NCBI GenBank assembly: GCA_958496175.1
Contig: OY292280.1
Span: 20,212,001-20,276,000 of the forward strand
Reading direction: 5' to 3'
DNA length: 64,000 nt
Source: Sisyra terminalis
Taxonomy: Eukaryota > Arthropoda > Insecta > Neuroptera > Sisyridae
Both the position numbers and the translations under genes were made by a program. Positions 34,330-48,593 of this stretch are shown piece by piece. The notes beneath the pieces were generated by a model that saw only the letters and a program-made list of their open reading frames with translations, did not search any database and was not told the DNA's origin. How positions within the stretch are numbered: position 1 is the stretch's first letter; every line of letters starts with the position of its first letter.

Positions 34330-37300
34330 AAGTAGAATATTATAAACTAAACCATTCCTAACCACCATGCAAAAAATAAAAAGCATTTGTTACGTATATC
34401 TTTGGAAAATTGAAACTGGAAATTAAATTGATGAAAGTCTATGCGAAAAAATTCGACTGATATTGGGTCATTTAAAGAAGGTGACTTTTCATTATGAGGC
34501 CTAGTTTTCTCAACGGATTTTGAATTAAGGCTATCAAGTGAAATATAATGTGAAAAAAATTTTGTCCTGTGTGCCAAAAGACACCCGCAATATCGTTTCA
34601 AACTTTCAAAAAGGACAATTTTCTAATGCATAAAAAGGACATAAGGGATGTTTTCCTTCACTAAATTAAAGTAGAATATTATAAACTAAACCATTCTTAA
34701 CTACTATGCAAAAAATAAAAAGCATTTGTTACGTATATCTTTGGAAAATTGAAACTGAAAATTAAATTGTTGAAAGTCTATGCGAAAAAATTCGACTGAT
34801 ATTGGGTCATTTAAAGAAGGTGACTTTTCATTATGAGGTCTAGTTTTCTCAACGGATTTTGAATTAAGGCTATCAAGTGAAATATAATGTGAAAAAAATT
34901 TTGTCCTGTGTGCCAAAAGACACCCGCAATATAATTTCAAACTTTCAAAAAGGACAATTTTCTAATGCATAAAAAGGACATAAGGGATGTTTTCCTCACT
35001 AAATTAAAGTTGAATATTTTAAACTAAACCATTCTTAACCACTATGCAAAAAATAAAAAGCATTTGTTACGTATATCTTTGGAAAATTGAAACTGTAAAT
35101 TAAATTGTTGAAAGTCTATGCGAAAAAATTCGACTGATATTGGGTCATTTAAAGAAGGTGACTTTTCATTATGAGGTCTAGTTTTCTCAACGGATTCTGA
35201 ATTAAGGCTATCAAGTGAAATATAATAGGAAATCAATTTTGTCCTGTGTGCCAAAAGACACCCGCAATATCGTTTCAAACTTTCAAAAAGGACAATTTTC
35301 TAATGCTTAAAAAGGACATAAGGGATGTTTTCCTTCGCTAAATTAAAGTAGAATATTATAAACAACACCATTCTTAACCTCTGTGCAAAAAATAAAAAGC
35401 ATTTGTTACGTATATCTTTGGAAAATTGAAACTGGAAATTAAATTGATGAAAGTCTATGCGAAAAAATTCGACTGATATTGGGTCATTTAAAGAAGGTGA
35501 CTTTTCATTATGAGGTCTAGTTTTCTCAACGGATTCTGAATTAAGGCTATCAAGTGAAATATAATAGGAAAAAAATTTTGTCCTGTGTGCCAAAAGACAC
35601 CCGCAATAACGTTTCAAACTTTCAAAAAGGAAAATTTTCTAATGCATATAAAGGACATAAGGGATGTTTTCCTTCACGAAATTAAAGTAGAATATTATAA
35701 ACTAAACCATTCTTAACCACCATGCAAAAAATAAAAAGCATTTGTTACGTATATCTTTGGAAAATTGAAACTGGAAATTAAATTGATGAAAGTCTATGCG
35801 AAAAAATTCGACTGATATTGGGTCATTTAAAGAAGGTGACTTTTCATTATGAGGCCTAGTTTTCTCAACGGATTTTGAATTAAGGCTATCAAGTGAAATA
35901 TAATGTGAAAAAAATTTTGTCCTGTGTGCCAAAAGACACCCGCAATATCGTTTCAAACTTTCAAAAAGGACAATTTTCTAATGCATAAAAAGGACATAAG
36001 GGATGTTTTCCTTCACTATATTAAAGTAGAATATTATAAACTAAACCATTCTTAACCACCATGCAAAAAATAAAAAGCATTTGTTACGTATATCTTTGGA
36101 AAATTGAAACTGAAAATTAAATTGTTGAAAGTCTATGCGAAAAAATTCGACTGATATTGGGTCATTTAAAGAAGGTGACTTTTCATTATGAGGTCTAGTT
36201 TTCTCAACGGATTTTGAATTAAGGCTATCAAGTGAAATATAATGTGAAAAAAATTTTGTCCTGTGTGCCAAAAGACACCCGCAATATAATTTCAAACTTT
36301 CAAAAAGGACAATTTTCTAATGCATAAAAAGGACATAAGGGATGTTTTCCTCACTAAATTATAGTTGAATATTTTAAACTAAACCATTCTTAACCACTAT
36401 GCAAAAAATAAAAAGCATTTGTTACGTATATCTTTGGAAAATTGAAACTGTAAATTAAATTGTTGAAAGTCTATGCGAAAAAATTCGACTGATATTGGGT
36501 CATTTAAAGAAGGTGACTTTTCATTATGAGGTCTAGTTTTCTCAACGGATTCTGAATTAAGGCTATCAAGTGAAATATAATAGGAAATCAATTTTGTCCT
36601 GTGTGCCAAAAGACACCCGCAATATCGTTTCAAACTTTCAAAAAGGACAATTTTCTAATGCATAAAAAGGACATAAGGGATGTTTTCCTCACTAAATTAA
36701 AGTAGAATATTATAAACTAAACCATTCTTTACCACTATGCAAAAAATAAAAAGCATTTGTTACGTATATCTTTGGAAAATTGAAACTGGAAATTAAATTG
36801 ATGAAAGTCTATGCGAAAAAATTCGACTGATATTGGGTCATTTAAAGAAGGTGACTTTTCATTATGAGGTCTAGTTTTCTCAACGGATTCTGAATTAAGG
36901 CTATCAAGTGAAATATAATAGGAAAAAAATTTTGTCCTGTGTGCCAAAAGACACCCGCAATAACGTTTCAAACTTTCAAAAAGGAAAATTTTCTAATGCA
37001 TATAAAGGACATAAGGGATGTTTTCCTTCACGAAATTAAAGTAGAATATTATAAACTAAACCATTCTTAACCACCATGCAAAAAATAAAAAGCATTTGTT
37101 ACGTATATCTTTGGAAAATTGAAACTGGAAATTAAATTGATGAAAGTCTATGCGAAAAAATTCGACTGATATTGGGTCATTTAAAGAAGGTGACTTTTCA
37201 TTATGAGGTCTAGTTTTCTCAACGGATTTTGAATTAAGGCTATCAAGTGAAATATAATGTGAAAAAAATTTTGTCCTGTGTGCCAAAAGACACCCGCAAT

Positions 37301-38400
37301 ATCGTTTCAAACTTTCAAAAAGGACAATTTTCTAATGCATAAAAAGGACATAAGGGATGTTTTCCTTCACTAAATTAAAGTAGAATATTATAAACTAAAC
37401 CATTCTTAACCACTATGCAAAAAATAAAGGCATTTGTTACGTATATCTTTGGAAAATTGAAACTGGAAATTAAATTGTTGAAAGTCTATGCGAAAAAATT
37501 CGACTGATATTGGGTCATTTAAAGAAGGTGACTTTTCATTATGAGGTCTAGTTTTCTCAACGGATTTTGAATTAAGGCTATCAAGTGAAATATAATGTGA
37601 AAAAAATTTTGTCCTGTGTGCCAAAAGACTCCCGCAATATCATTTCAAACTTTCAAAAAGGACAATTTTCTAATGCATAAAAAGGACATAAGGGATGTTT
37701 TCCTCACTAAATTAAAGTTGAATATTATAAACTAAACCATTCTTAACCACTATGCAAAAAATAAAAAGCATTTGTTACGTATATCTTTGGAAAATTGAAA
37801 CTGGAAATTAAATTGTTGAAAGTCTATGCGAAAAAATTCGACTGATATTGGGTCATTTAAAGAAGGTGACTTTTCATTATGAGGTCTAGTTTTCTCAACG
37901 GATTCTGAATTAAGGCTATCAAGTGAAATATAATAGGAAATCAATTTTGTCCTGTGTGCCAAAAGACACCCGCAATATCGTTTCAAACTTTCAAAAAGGA
38001 CAATTTTCTAATGCATAAAAAGGACATAAGGGATGTTTTCTTTCACTAAATTAAAGTTGAATATTATAAACTAAACCATTCTTAACCACTATGCAAAAAA
38101 TAATAAGCATTTGTTACGTACATCTTTGGAAAATTGAAACTGAAAATTAAATGGATGAAAGTCTATGCGAAAAAATTCGACTGATATTGGGTCACTTAAA
38201 GAAGGTGACTTTTCATTATGAGGTCTAGTTTTCTCAACGGATTTTGAATTAAGGCTATCAAGTGAAATATAATAGGAAAACAATTTTGTCCTGTGAGCCA
38301 AATGACACCCGCAATATCGTTTCAAACTTTCAAAAAGGACAATTTTCTAATGCATAAAAAGGACATAAGGGATGTTTTCCTCACTAAATTAAAGTTGAAT
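34330..38400 (+). repeat. Four-monomer higher-order repeat, ~1355-bp period, three copies
   Basis: Marked monomers recur at 34347, 35702 and 37056. GAAACTGAAAATTAAATTG occurs at 34751 and 36106 (1355 bp apart), each followed by the altered CAATATAATTTCAAAC. GAAACTGTAAATTAAATTG occurs near 35,090 and 36,445. The third copy, from 37056, has lost some of these markers. Confidence 0.85.
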
Positions 38401-39782
38401 ATTATAAACTAAACCATTCTTAACCACTATGCTAAAAATAAAAAGCATTTGTTACGTATATCTTTGGAAAATTGAAACTGGAAATTAAATTGATGAAAGT
38501 CTATGCGAAAAAATTCGACTGATATTGGGTCATTTAAAGAAGGTGACTTTTCATTATGAGGTCTAGTTTTCTCATCGGATTTTGAATTAAGGCTATCAAG
38601 TGAAATATAATGTGAAAAAAATTTTGTCCTGTGTGCCAAAAGACACCCGCAATAACGTTTCAAACTTTCAAAAAGGAAAATTTTCTAATGCATATAAAGG
38701 ACATAAGGGATGTTTTCCTTCACGAAATTAAAGTAGAATATTATAAACTAAACCATTCTTAACCACCATGCAAAAAATAAAAAGCATTTGTTACGTATAT
38801 CTTTGGAAAATTGAAACTGGAAATTAAATTGATGAAAGTCTATGCGAAAAAATTCGACTGATATTGGGTCATTTAAAGAAGGTGACTTTTCATTATGAGG
38901 TCTAGTTTTCTCAACGGATTTTGAATTAAGGCTATCAAGTGAAATATAATGTGAAAAAAATTTTGTCCTGTGTGCCAAAAGACACCCGCAATATCGTTTC
39001 AAACTTTCAAAAAGGACAATTTTCTAATGCATAAAAAGGACATAAGGGATGTTTTCCTTCACTAAATTAAAGTAGAATATTATAAACTAAACCATTCTTA
39101 ACCACTATGCTAAAAATAAAAAGCATTTGTTACGTATATCTTTGGAAAATTGAAACTGGAAATTAAATTGATGAAAGTCTATGCGAAAAAATTCGACTGA
39201 TATTGGGTCATTTAAAGAAGGTGACTTTTCATTATGAGGTCTAGTTTTCTCAACGGATTTTGAATTAAGGCTATCAAGTGAAATATAATGTGAAAAAAAT
39301 TTTGTCCTGTGTGCCAAAAGACACCCGCAATATCGTTTCAAACTTTCAAAAAGGACAATTTTCTAATGCATAAAAAGGACATAAGGGATGTTTTCCTTCA
39401 CTAAATTAAAGTAGAATATTATAAATTAAACCATTCTTAACCACTATGCAAAAAATAAAAAGCATTTGTTACGTATATCTTTGGAAAATTGAAACTGGAA
39501 ATTAAATTGTTGAAAGTCTATGCGAAAAAATTCGACTGATATTGGGTCATTTAAAGAAGGTGACTTTTCATTATGAGGTCTAGTTTTCTCAACGGATTCT
39601 GAATTAAGGCTATCAAGTGAAATATAATAGGAAATCAATTTTGTCCTGTGTGCCAAAAGACACCCGCAATATCGTTTCAAACTGTCAAAAAGGACAATTT
39701 TCTAATGCTTAAAAAGGGCATAAGGGATGTTTTCTTTCACTAAATTAAAGTTGAATATTATAAACTAAACCATTCTTAACCA

Positions 39783-42700
39783 CTATGCAAAAAATAAAAA
39801 GCATTTGTTACGTACATCTTTGGAAAATTGAAACTGGAAATTAAATTGATGAAAGTCTATGCGAAAAAATTCGACTGATATTGGGTCACTTAAAGAAGGT
39901 GACTTTTCATTATGAGGTCTAGTTTTCTCATCGGATTTTGAATTAAGGCTATCAAGTGAAATATAATAGGAAAACAATTTTGTCCTGTGTGCCAAAAGAC
40001 ACCCGCAATATCGTTTCAAACTTTCAAAAAGGACAATTTTCAAATGCATAAAAAGGACATAAGGGATGTTTTCCTTCACTAAATTAAAGTTGAATATTAT
40101 AAACTAAACCATTCTTAACCACTATGCAAAAAATAAAAAGCATTTGTTACGTATATCTTTGGAAAATTGAAACTGGAAATTAAATTGATGAAAGTCTATG
40201 CGAAAAAATTCGACTGATATTGGGTCACTTAAAGAAGGTGACTTTTCATTATGAGTTCAAGTTTTCTCAATGGATTTTGAATTAAGGCTATCAAGTGAAA
40301 TATAATAGGAAATCAATTTTGTCCTGTGTGCCAAAAGACACCCGCAATATCGTTTCAAACTTTCAAAAAGGACAATTTTCTAATGCATAAAAAGGGCATA
40401 AGGGATGTTTTCTTTCACTAAATTAAAGTTGAATATTATAAACTAAACCATTCTTAACCACTATGCAAAAAATAAAAAGCATTTGTTACGTACATCTTTG
40501 GAAAATTGAAACTGGAAATTAAATTGATGAAAGTCTATGCGAAAAAATTCGACTGATATTGGGTCACTTAAAGAAGGTGACTTTTCATTATGAGGTCTAG
40601 TTTTCTCATCGGATTTTGAATTAAGGCTATCAAGTGAAATATAATAGGAAATCAATTTTGTCCTGTGTGCCAAAAGACACCCGCAATATCGTTTCAAACT
40701 TTCAAAACGGACAATTTTCTAATGCATAAAAAGGACATAAGGGATGTTTTCCTCACTAAATTAAAGTTGAATATTATAAACTAAACCATTCTTAACTACT
40801 ATGCTAAAAATAAAAAGCATTTGTTACGTATATCTTTGGAAAATTGAAACTGGATATTAAATTGTTGAAAGTCTAAGCGAAAAAATTCGACTGATATTGG
40901 GTCACTTAAAGAAGGTGACTTTTCATTATGAGTTCTAGTTTTCTCAACGGATTTTGAATTAAGGCTATCATGTGAAATATAATAGAAAAAAAATTTTGTC
41001 CTGTGTGCCAAAAGACACCCGCAATATCGTTTCAAACTTTCAAAAAGGACAATTTTCTAATGCATAAAAAGGACATAAGGGATGTTTTCCTCACTAAATT
41101 AAAGTTGAATATTATAAACTAAACCATTCTTAACCACTATGCAAAAAATAAAAAGCATTTGTTACGTTTATCTTTGGAAAATTGAAACGGGAAATTAAAT
41201 TGTTGAAAGTCTATGCGAAAAAATTCGTCTGATATTGGGTCATTTATAGAAGGTGACTTTTCATTATGAGGTCTAGTTTTCTCTACGGATTCTGAATTAA
41301 GGCTATCAAGTGAAATAAAATAGGAGAAAACTTTTGTCCTGTGTGCCAAAAGACAACCGCAATATCGTTTCAGACTTTCAAAAAGGACAATTTTCTAATG
41401 CATATAAAGGACATAAGGGATGTTTTCCTTCACTAAATTAAAGTTGAATATTATAAACTAAACCATTCTTAACCACTATGCAAAAAATAAAAAGCATTTG
41501 TTACGTATATCTTTGGAAAATTGAAACTGGAAATTAAATTGATGAAAGTCTATGCGAAAAAATTCGACTGATATTGGGTCACTTAAAGAAGGTGACTTTT
41601 CATTATGAGGTCTAGTTTTCTCATCGGATTTTGAATTAAGGCTATCAAGTGAAATATAATAGGAAAACAATTTTGTCCTGTGTGCCAAAAGACACCCGCA
41701 ATATCGTTTCAAACTTTCAAAAAGGACAATTTTCAAATGCATAAAAAGGACATAAGGGATGTTTTCCTTCACTAAATTAAAGTTGAATATTATAAACTAA
41801 ACCATTCTTAACCACTATGCAAAAAATAAAAAGCATTTGTTACGTATATCTTTGGAAAATTGAAACTGGAAATTAAATTGATGAAAGTCTATGCGAAAAA
41901 ATTCGACTGATATTGGGTCACTTAAAGAAGGTGACTTTTCATTATGAGTTCAAGTTTTCTCAATGGATTTTGAATTAAGGCTATCAAGTGAAATATAATA
42001 GGAAATCAATTTTGTCCTGTGTGCCAAAAGACACCCGCAATATCGTTTCAAACTTTCAAAAAGGACAATTTTCTAATGCATAAAAAGGGCATAAGGGATG
42101 TTTTCTTTCACTAAATTAAAGTTGAATATTATAAACTAAACCATTCTTAACCACTATGCAAAAAATAAAAAGCATTTGTTACGTACATCTTTGGAAAATT
42201 GAAACTGGAAATTAAATTGATGAAAGTCTATGCGAAAAAATTCGACTGATATTGGGTCATTTAAAGAAGGTGACTTTTCATTATGAGGCCTAGTTTTCTC
42301 AACGGATTTTGAATTAAGGCTATCAAGTGAAATATAATAGGAAAAAAATTTTGTCCTGTGTGCCAAAAGACACCCGCAATATCGTTTCAAACTTTCAAAA
42401 CGGACAATTTTCTAATGCATAAAAAGGACATAAGGGATGTTTTCCTCACTAAATTAAAGTTGAATATTATAAACTAAACCATTCTTAACTACTATGCTAA
42501 AAATAAAAAGCATTTGTTACGTATATCTTTGGAAAATTGAAACTGGATATTAAATTGTTGAAAGTCTAAGCGAAAAAATTCGACTGATATTGGGTCACTT
42601 AAAGAAGGTTACTTTTCATTATGAGTTCTAGTTTTCTCAACGGATTTTGAATTAAGGCTATCATGTGAAATATAATAGAAAAAAAATTTTGTCCTGTGTG

Positions 42701-43168
42701 CCAAAAGACACCCGCAATATCGTTTCAAACTTTCAAAAAGGACAATTTTCTAATGCATAAAAAGGACATAAGGGATGTTTTCCTCACTAAATTAAAGTTG
42801 AATATTATAAACTAAACCATTCTTAACCACTATGCAAAAAATAAAAAGCATTTGTTACGTATATCTTTGGAAAATTGAAACTGGAAATTAAATTGTTGAA
42901 AGTCTATGCGAAAAAATTCGTCTGATATTGGGTCATTTATAGAAGGTGACTTTTCATTATGAGGTCTAGTTTTCTCTACGGATTCTGAATTAAGGCTATC
43001 AAGTGAAATAAAATAGGAGAAAACTTTTGTCCTGTGTGCCAAAAGACACCCGCAATATCGTTTCAGACTTTCAAAAAGGACAATTTTCTAATGCATATAA
43101 AGGACATAAGGGATGTTTTCCTTCACTAAATTAAAGTAGAATATTATAAACTAAACCATTCTTAACCA
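39783..43168 (+). repeat. Five-monomer higher-order repeat, 1693-bp period, two copies
   Basis: Equivalent monomers lie at 39783/41476, 40461/42154, 40799/42492 and 41137/42830. Private markers are shared pairwise: GGCTATCATGTGAAATATAA, GAAATAAAATAGGAG, GAGTTCAAGTTTTCTCAATGG and CTCATCGGATTTTG. A few differences between the copies (for example one monomer regaining CAACGG) show later conversion. Confidence 0.9.
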
Positions 43169-46100
43169 CTATGCAAAAAATAAAAAGCATTTGTTACGTA
43201 TATCTTTGGAAAATTGAAACTGGAAATTAAATTTTTGAAAGTCTATGCGAAAAAATTCGACTGATATTGGGTCATTTAAAGAAGGTGACTTTTCATTATG
43301 AGGTCTAGTTTTCTCAACGGATTCTGAATTAAGGCTATCAAGTGAAATATAATAGGAAATCAATTTTGTCCTGTGTGCCAAAAGACACCCGCAATATCGT
43401 TTCAAACTTTCAAAAAGGACAATTTTCGAATGCTTAAAAAGGACATAAGGGATGTTTTCTTTCACTAAATTAAAGTTGAATATTATAAACTAAACCATTC
43501 TTAACCACTATGCAAAAAATAAAAAGCATTTGTTACGTTCATCTTTGGAAAATTGAAACTGGAAATTAAATTGATGAAAGTCTATGCGAAAAAATTCGAC
43601 TGATATTGGGTCATTTAAAGAAGGTGACTTTTCATTATGAGGTCTAGTTTTCTCAACGGATTTTGAATTAAGGCTATCAAGTGAAATATAATAGGAAAAC
43701 AATTTTGTCCTGTGTGCCAAAAGACACCCGCAATATCGCTTCAAACTTTCAAAAAGGACAATTTTCTAATGCATAAAAAGGACATAAGGGATGTTTTCCA
43801 CACTAAATTAATGTTGAATATTATAAACTAAACCATTCTTAACCACTATGCTAAAAATAAAAAGCATTTGTTACGTATATCTTTGGAAAATTGAAACTGG
43901 AAATTAAATTGTTGAAAGTCTAAGCGAAAAAATTCGACTGATATTGGGTCACTTAAAGAAGGTGACTTTTCATTATGAGTTCTAGTTTTCTCAACGGATT
44001 TTGAATTAAGGCTATCATGTGAAATATAATCCAAAAAAAAAATTTTGTCCTGTGTGCCAAAAGACACCCGCAATATCGTTTGAAACTTTCAAAAAGGACA
44101 ATTTTCTAATGCATAAAAAGGACATAAGGGATGTTTTCCTCACTAAATTAAAGTTGAATATTATAAACTAAACCATTCTTAACCACTATGCAAAAAATAA
44201 AAAGCATTTGTTACGTATATCTTTGGAAAATTGAAACTGGAAATTAAATTGTTGAAAGTCTATGCGAAAAAATTCGACTGATATTGGGTCATTTAAAGAA
44301 GGTGACTTTTCATTATGAGGTCTAGTTTTCTCAACGGATTCTGAATTAAGGCTATCAAGTTAAATATAATAGGAAATCAATTTTGTCCTGTGTGCCAAAA
44401 GACACCCGCAATATCGTTTCAAACTTTCAAAAAGGACAATTTTCTAATGCATAAAAAGGACATAAGGGATGTTTTCCTCACTAAATTAAAGTTGAATATT
44501 ATAAACTAAACCATTCTTAACCACTATGCAAAAAATAAAAAGCATTAGTTACGTACATTTTTGGAAAATTGAAACTGGAAATTAAATTGATGAAAGTCTA
44601 TGCGAAAAAATTCGACTGATATTGGGTCATTTAAAGAAGGTGACTTTTCATTATGAGGTCTAGTTTTCTCAACGGATTCTGAATTAAGGCTATCAAGTGA
44701 AATATAATAGGAAATCAATTTTGTCCTGTGTGCCAAAAGATACCCGCAATATCGTTTCAAACTTTCAAAAAGGACAATTTTCTAATGCATATAAAGGACA
44801 TAAGGGATGTTTTCTTTCACTAAATTAAAGTAGAATATTATAAACTAATCCATTCTTAACCACTATGCAAAAAATAAAAAGCATTTGTTACGTATATCTT
44901 TGGAAAATTGAAACTGGAAATTAAATTGATGAAAGTCTATGCGAAAAAATTCGACTGATATTGGGTCATTTAAAGAAGGTGACTTTTCATTATGAGGTCT
45001 AGTTTTCTCAACGGATTCTGAATTAAGGCTATCAAGTGAAATATAATAGGAAAACAATTTTGTCCTGTGTGCCAAAAGACACCCGCAATATCGTTTCAAA
45101 CTTTCAAAAAGGACAATTTTCTAATGCATAAAAAGGACATAAGGGATGATTTCCTTCACAAAATTAAAGTTGAATATTATAAACTAAACCATTCTTAACC
45201 ACTATGCAAAAAATAAAAAGCATTTGTTACGTATATCTTTGGAAAATTGAAACTGGAAATTAAATTGTTGAAAGTCTATGCGAAAAAATTCGACTGATAT
45301 TGGGTCACTTAAAGAAGGTGACTTTTCATTATGAGGTCTACTTTTCTCAACGGATTTTGAATTAAGGCTATCAAGTGAAATATAATGTGAAAAAATATTT
45401 GTCCTGTGTGCCAAAAGACACCCGCAATATCGTTTCAAACTTTCAAGAAGGACAATTTTCTAATGCATAAAAAGGACATAAGGGATGTTTTCCTTCACTA
45501 AATTAAAGTAGAATATTATAAACTAAACCATTCTTTACCACTATGCAAAAAATAAAAAGCATTTGTTACGTATATCTTTGGAAAATTGAAACTGGAAATT
45601 AAATTGATGAAAGTCTATGCGAAAAAATTCGACTGATATTGGGTCATTTAAAGAAGGTGACTTTTCATTATGAGGTCTAGTTTTCTCAACGGATTTTGAA
45701 TTAAGGCTATCAAGTGAAATATAATGTGGAAAAATATTGGTCCTGTGTGCCAAAAGACACCCGCAATATCGTTTCAAACTTTCAAGAAGGACAATTTTCT
45801 AATGCATAAAAAGGACATAAGGGATGTTTTCCTTCACTAAATTAAAGTAGAATATTATAAACTAAACCATTCTTTACCACTATGCAAAAAATAAAAAGCA
45901 TTTGTTACGTATATCTTAGGAAAATTGAAACTGGAAATTAAATTGATGAAAGTCTATGCGAAAAAATTCGTTTGATATTGGGTCATTTAAAGATGGTGAC
46001 TTTTCATTATGAGGTCTCGTTTTCTCAACGGATTCTGAATTAAGGCTATCAAGTGAAATATAATAGGAAATCAATTTTGTCCTGTGTGCCAAAAGACACC

Positions 46101-48593
46101 CGCAATATCGTTTCAAACTTTCAAAAAGGTCAATTTTCTAATGCATAAAAAGGACATAAGGGATGTTTTCCTCACTAAATTAAAGTTGAATATTATAAAC
46201 TAAACCATTCTTAACCACTATGCAAAAAATAAAAAGCATTTGTTACGTATATCTTAGGAAAATTGAAACTGGAAATTAAATTGTTGAAAGTCTATGCGAA
46301 AAAATTCGACTGATATTGGGTCATTTAAAGAAGGTGACTTTTCATTATGAGGTCTAGTTTTCTCAACGGATTTTGAATTAAGGCTATCAAGTGAAATATA
46401 ATGTGAAAAAATATTTGTCCTGTGTGCCAATAGACACCCGCAATATCGTTTCAAACTTTCAAGAAGGACAATTTTCTAATGCATAAAAAGGACATAAGGG
46501 ATGTTTTCCTTCACTAAATTAAAGTAGAATATTATAAACTAAACCATTCTTTACCACTATGCAAAAAATAAAAAGCATTTGTTAGGTATATCTTTGGAAA
46601 ATTGAAACTGGAAATTAAATTGTTGAAAGTCTATGCGAAAAAATTCGACTGATATTGAGTCAATTAAAGAAGGTGACTTTTCATTATGAGGTCTAGTTTT
46701 CTCAACGGATTCTGAATTAAGGCTATCAAGTGAAATATAATAGGAAAACAATTTTGTCCTGTGTGCCAAAAGACACCCGCAATATCGTTTCAAACTTTCA
46801 AAAAGGACAATTTTCTAATACATAAAAAGGACATAACGGATGTTTTCCTCACTAAATTAAAGTAGAATATTATAAACTAAACCATTCTTTACCACTATGC
46901 AAAAAATAAAAAGCATTTGTTACGTATATCTTTGGAAAATTGAAACTAGAAATTAAATTGTTGAAAGTCTATGCGAAAAAATTCGACTGATATTGGGTCA
47001 CTTAAAGAAGGTGACTTTTCATTATGAGGTCTAGTTTTCTCAACGGATTTTGAATTAAGGCTATCAAGTGAAATATAATAGGAAAAAAATTTTGTCCTGT
47101 GTGCCGAAAGACACCCGCAATATCGTTTCAAACTTTCAAAAAGGACAATTTTCTAATTCATAAAAAGGGCATAAGGGATGTTTTCCTCACTAAATTAAAG
47201 TTGAATATTATAAACTATACCATTCTTAACCACTATGCAAAAAATAAAAAGCATTTGTTTAGTATATCTTTGGAAAATTAAAACTGGAAATTTAATTGTT
47301 GAAAGTCTATGCGAAAAAATTCGACTGATATTGGGTCATTTAAAGAAGGTGACTTTTCATTATGAGGTCTAGTTTTCTCAACGGATTCTGAATTAAGGCT
47401 ATCAAGTGAAATATAATAGGAAAACAATTTTGTCCTGTGTGCCAAAAGACACCCGCAATATCGTTTCAAACTTTCAAAAAGGACAATTTTCTAATGCATA
47501 AAAAGGACATAAGGGATGTTTTCCTCACTAAATTAAAGTTGAATATTATAAACTAAACCATTCTTAACCACTATGCAAAAAATAAAAAGCATTTGTTACG
47601 TATATCTTTGGAAAATAGATTCTGGAAATTAAATTGTTGAAAGTCTTAGCGAAAACATTCGACTGATATTGGGTCACTTAAAGAAGGTGACTTTTCATTA
47701 TGAGGTCTAGTTTTCTCAACGGATTCTGAATTAAGGCTATCAAGTGAAATATAATAGGAAAACAATTTTGTCCTGTGTGCCAAAAGACACCCGCAATATC
47801 GTTTCAAACCTTCAAAAAGGACAATTTTCTAATGCATAAAAAGGACATAAGGGATGTTTTCCTCACTAAATTAAAGTTGAATATTATAAACTAAACCATT
47901 CTTAACCACTATGCAAAAAATAAAAAGCATTTGTTACGTATATCTTAGGAAAATTGAAACTGGAAATTAAATTGTTGAAAGTCTATGCGAAAAAATTCGA
48001 CTGATATTGGGTCATTTAAAGAAGGTGACTTTTCATTATGAGGTCTAGTTTTCTCAACGGATTCTGAATTAAGGCTATCAAGTGAAATATAATAGGAAAT
48101 CAATTTTGTCCTGTGTGCCAAAAGACACCCGCAATATCGTTTCAAACTTTCAAAAAGGACAATTTTCTAATGCATAAAAAGGACATAAGGGATGTTTTCC
48201 TCACTAAATTAAAGTTGAATATTATAAACTAAACCAATCTTAACCACTATGCAAAGAATAAAAAGCATTTGTTACGTATATCTTTGGAAAATTGAAACTG
48301 GAAATTAAATTGTTGAAAGTCTATGCGAAAAAATTCGACTGATATTGGGTCATTTAAAAAGGTGACTTTTCATTATGAGGTCTAGTTTTCTCAACGGATT
48401 CTGAATTAAGGCTATCAAGTGAAATATAATAGGAAAACAATTTTGTCCTGTGAGCCAAAAGACACCCGCAATATCGTTTCAAACTTTCAAAAAGGACAAT
48501 TTTCTAATGCATAAAAAGGACATAAGGGATGTTTTCCTTCACTAAATTAAAGTTGAATATTATAAACTAAACCATTCTTAACCACTATGCAAA

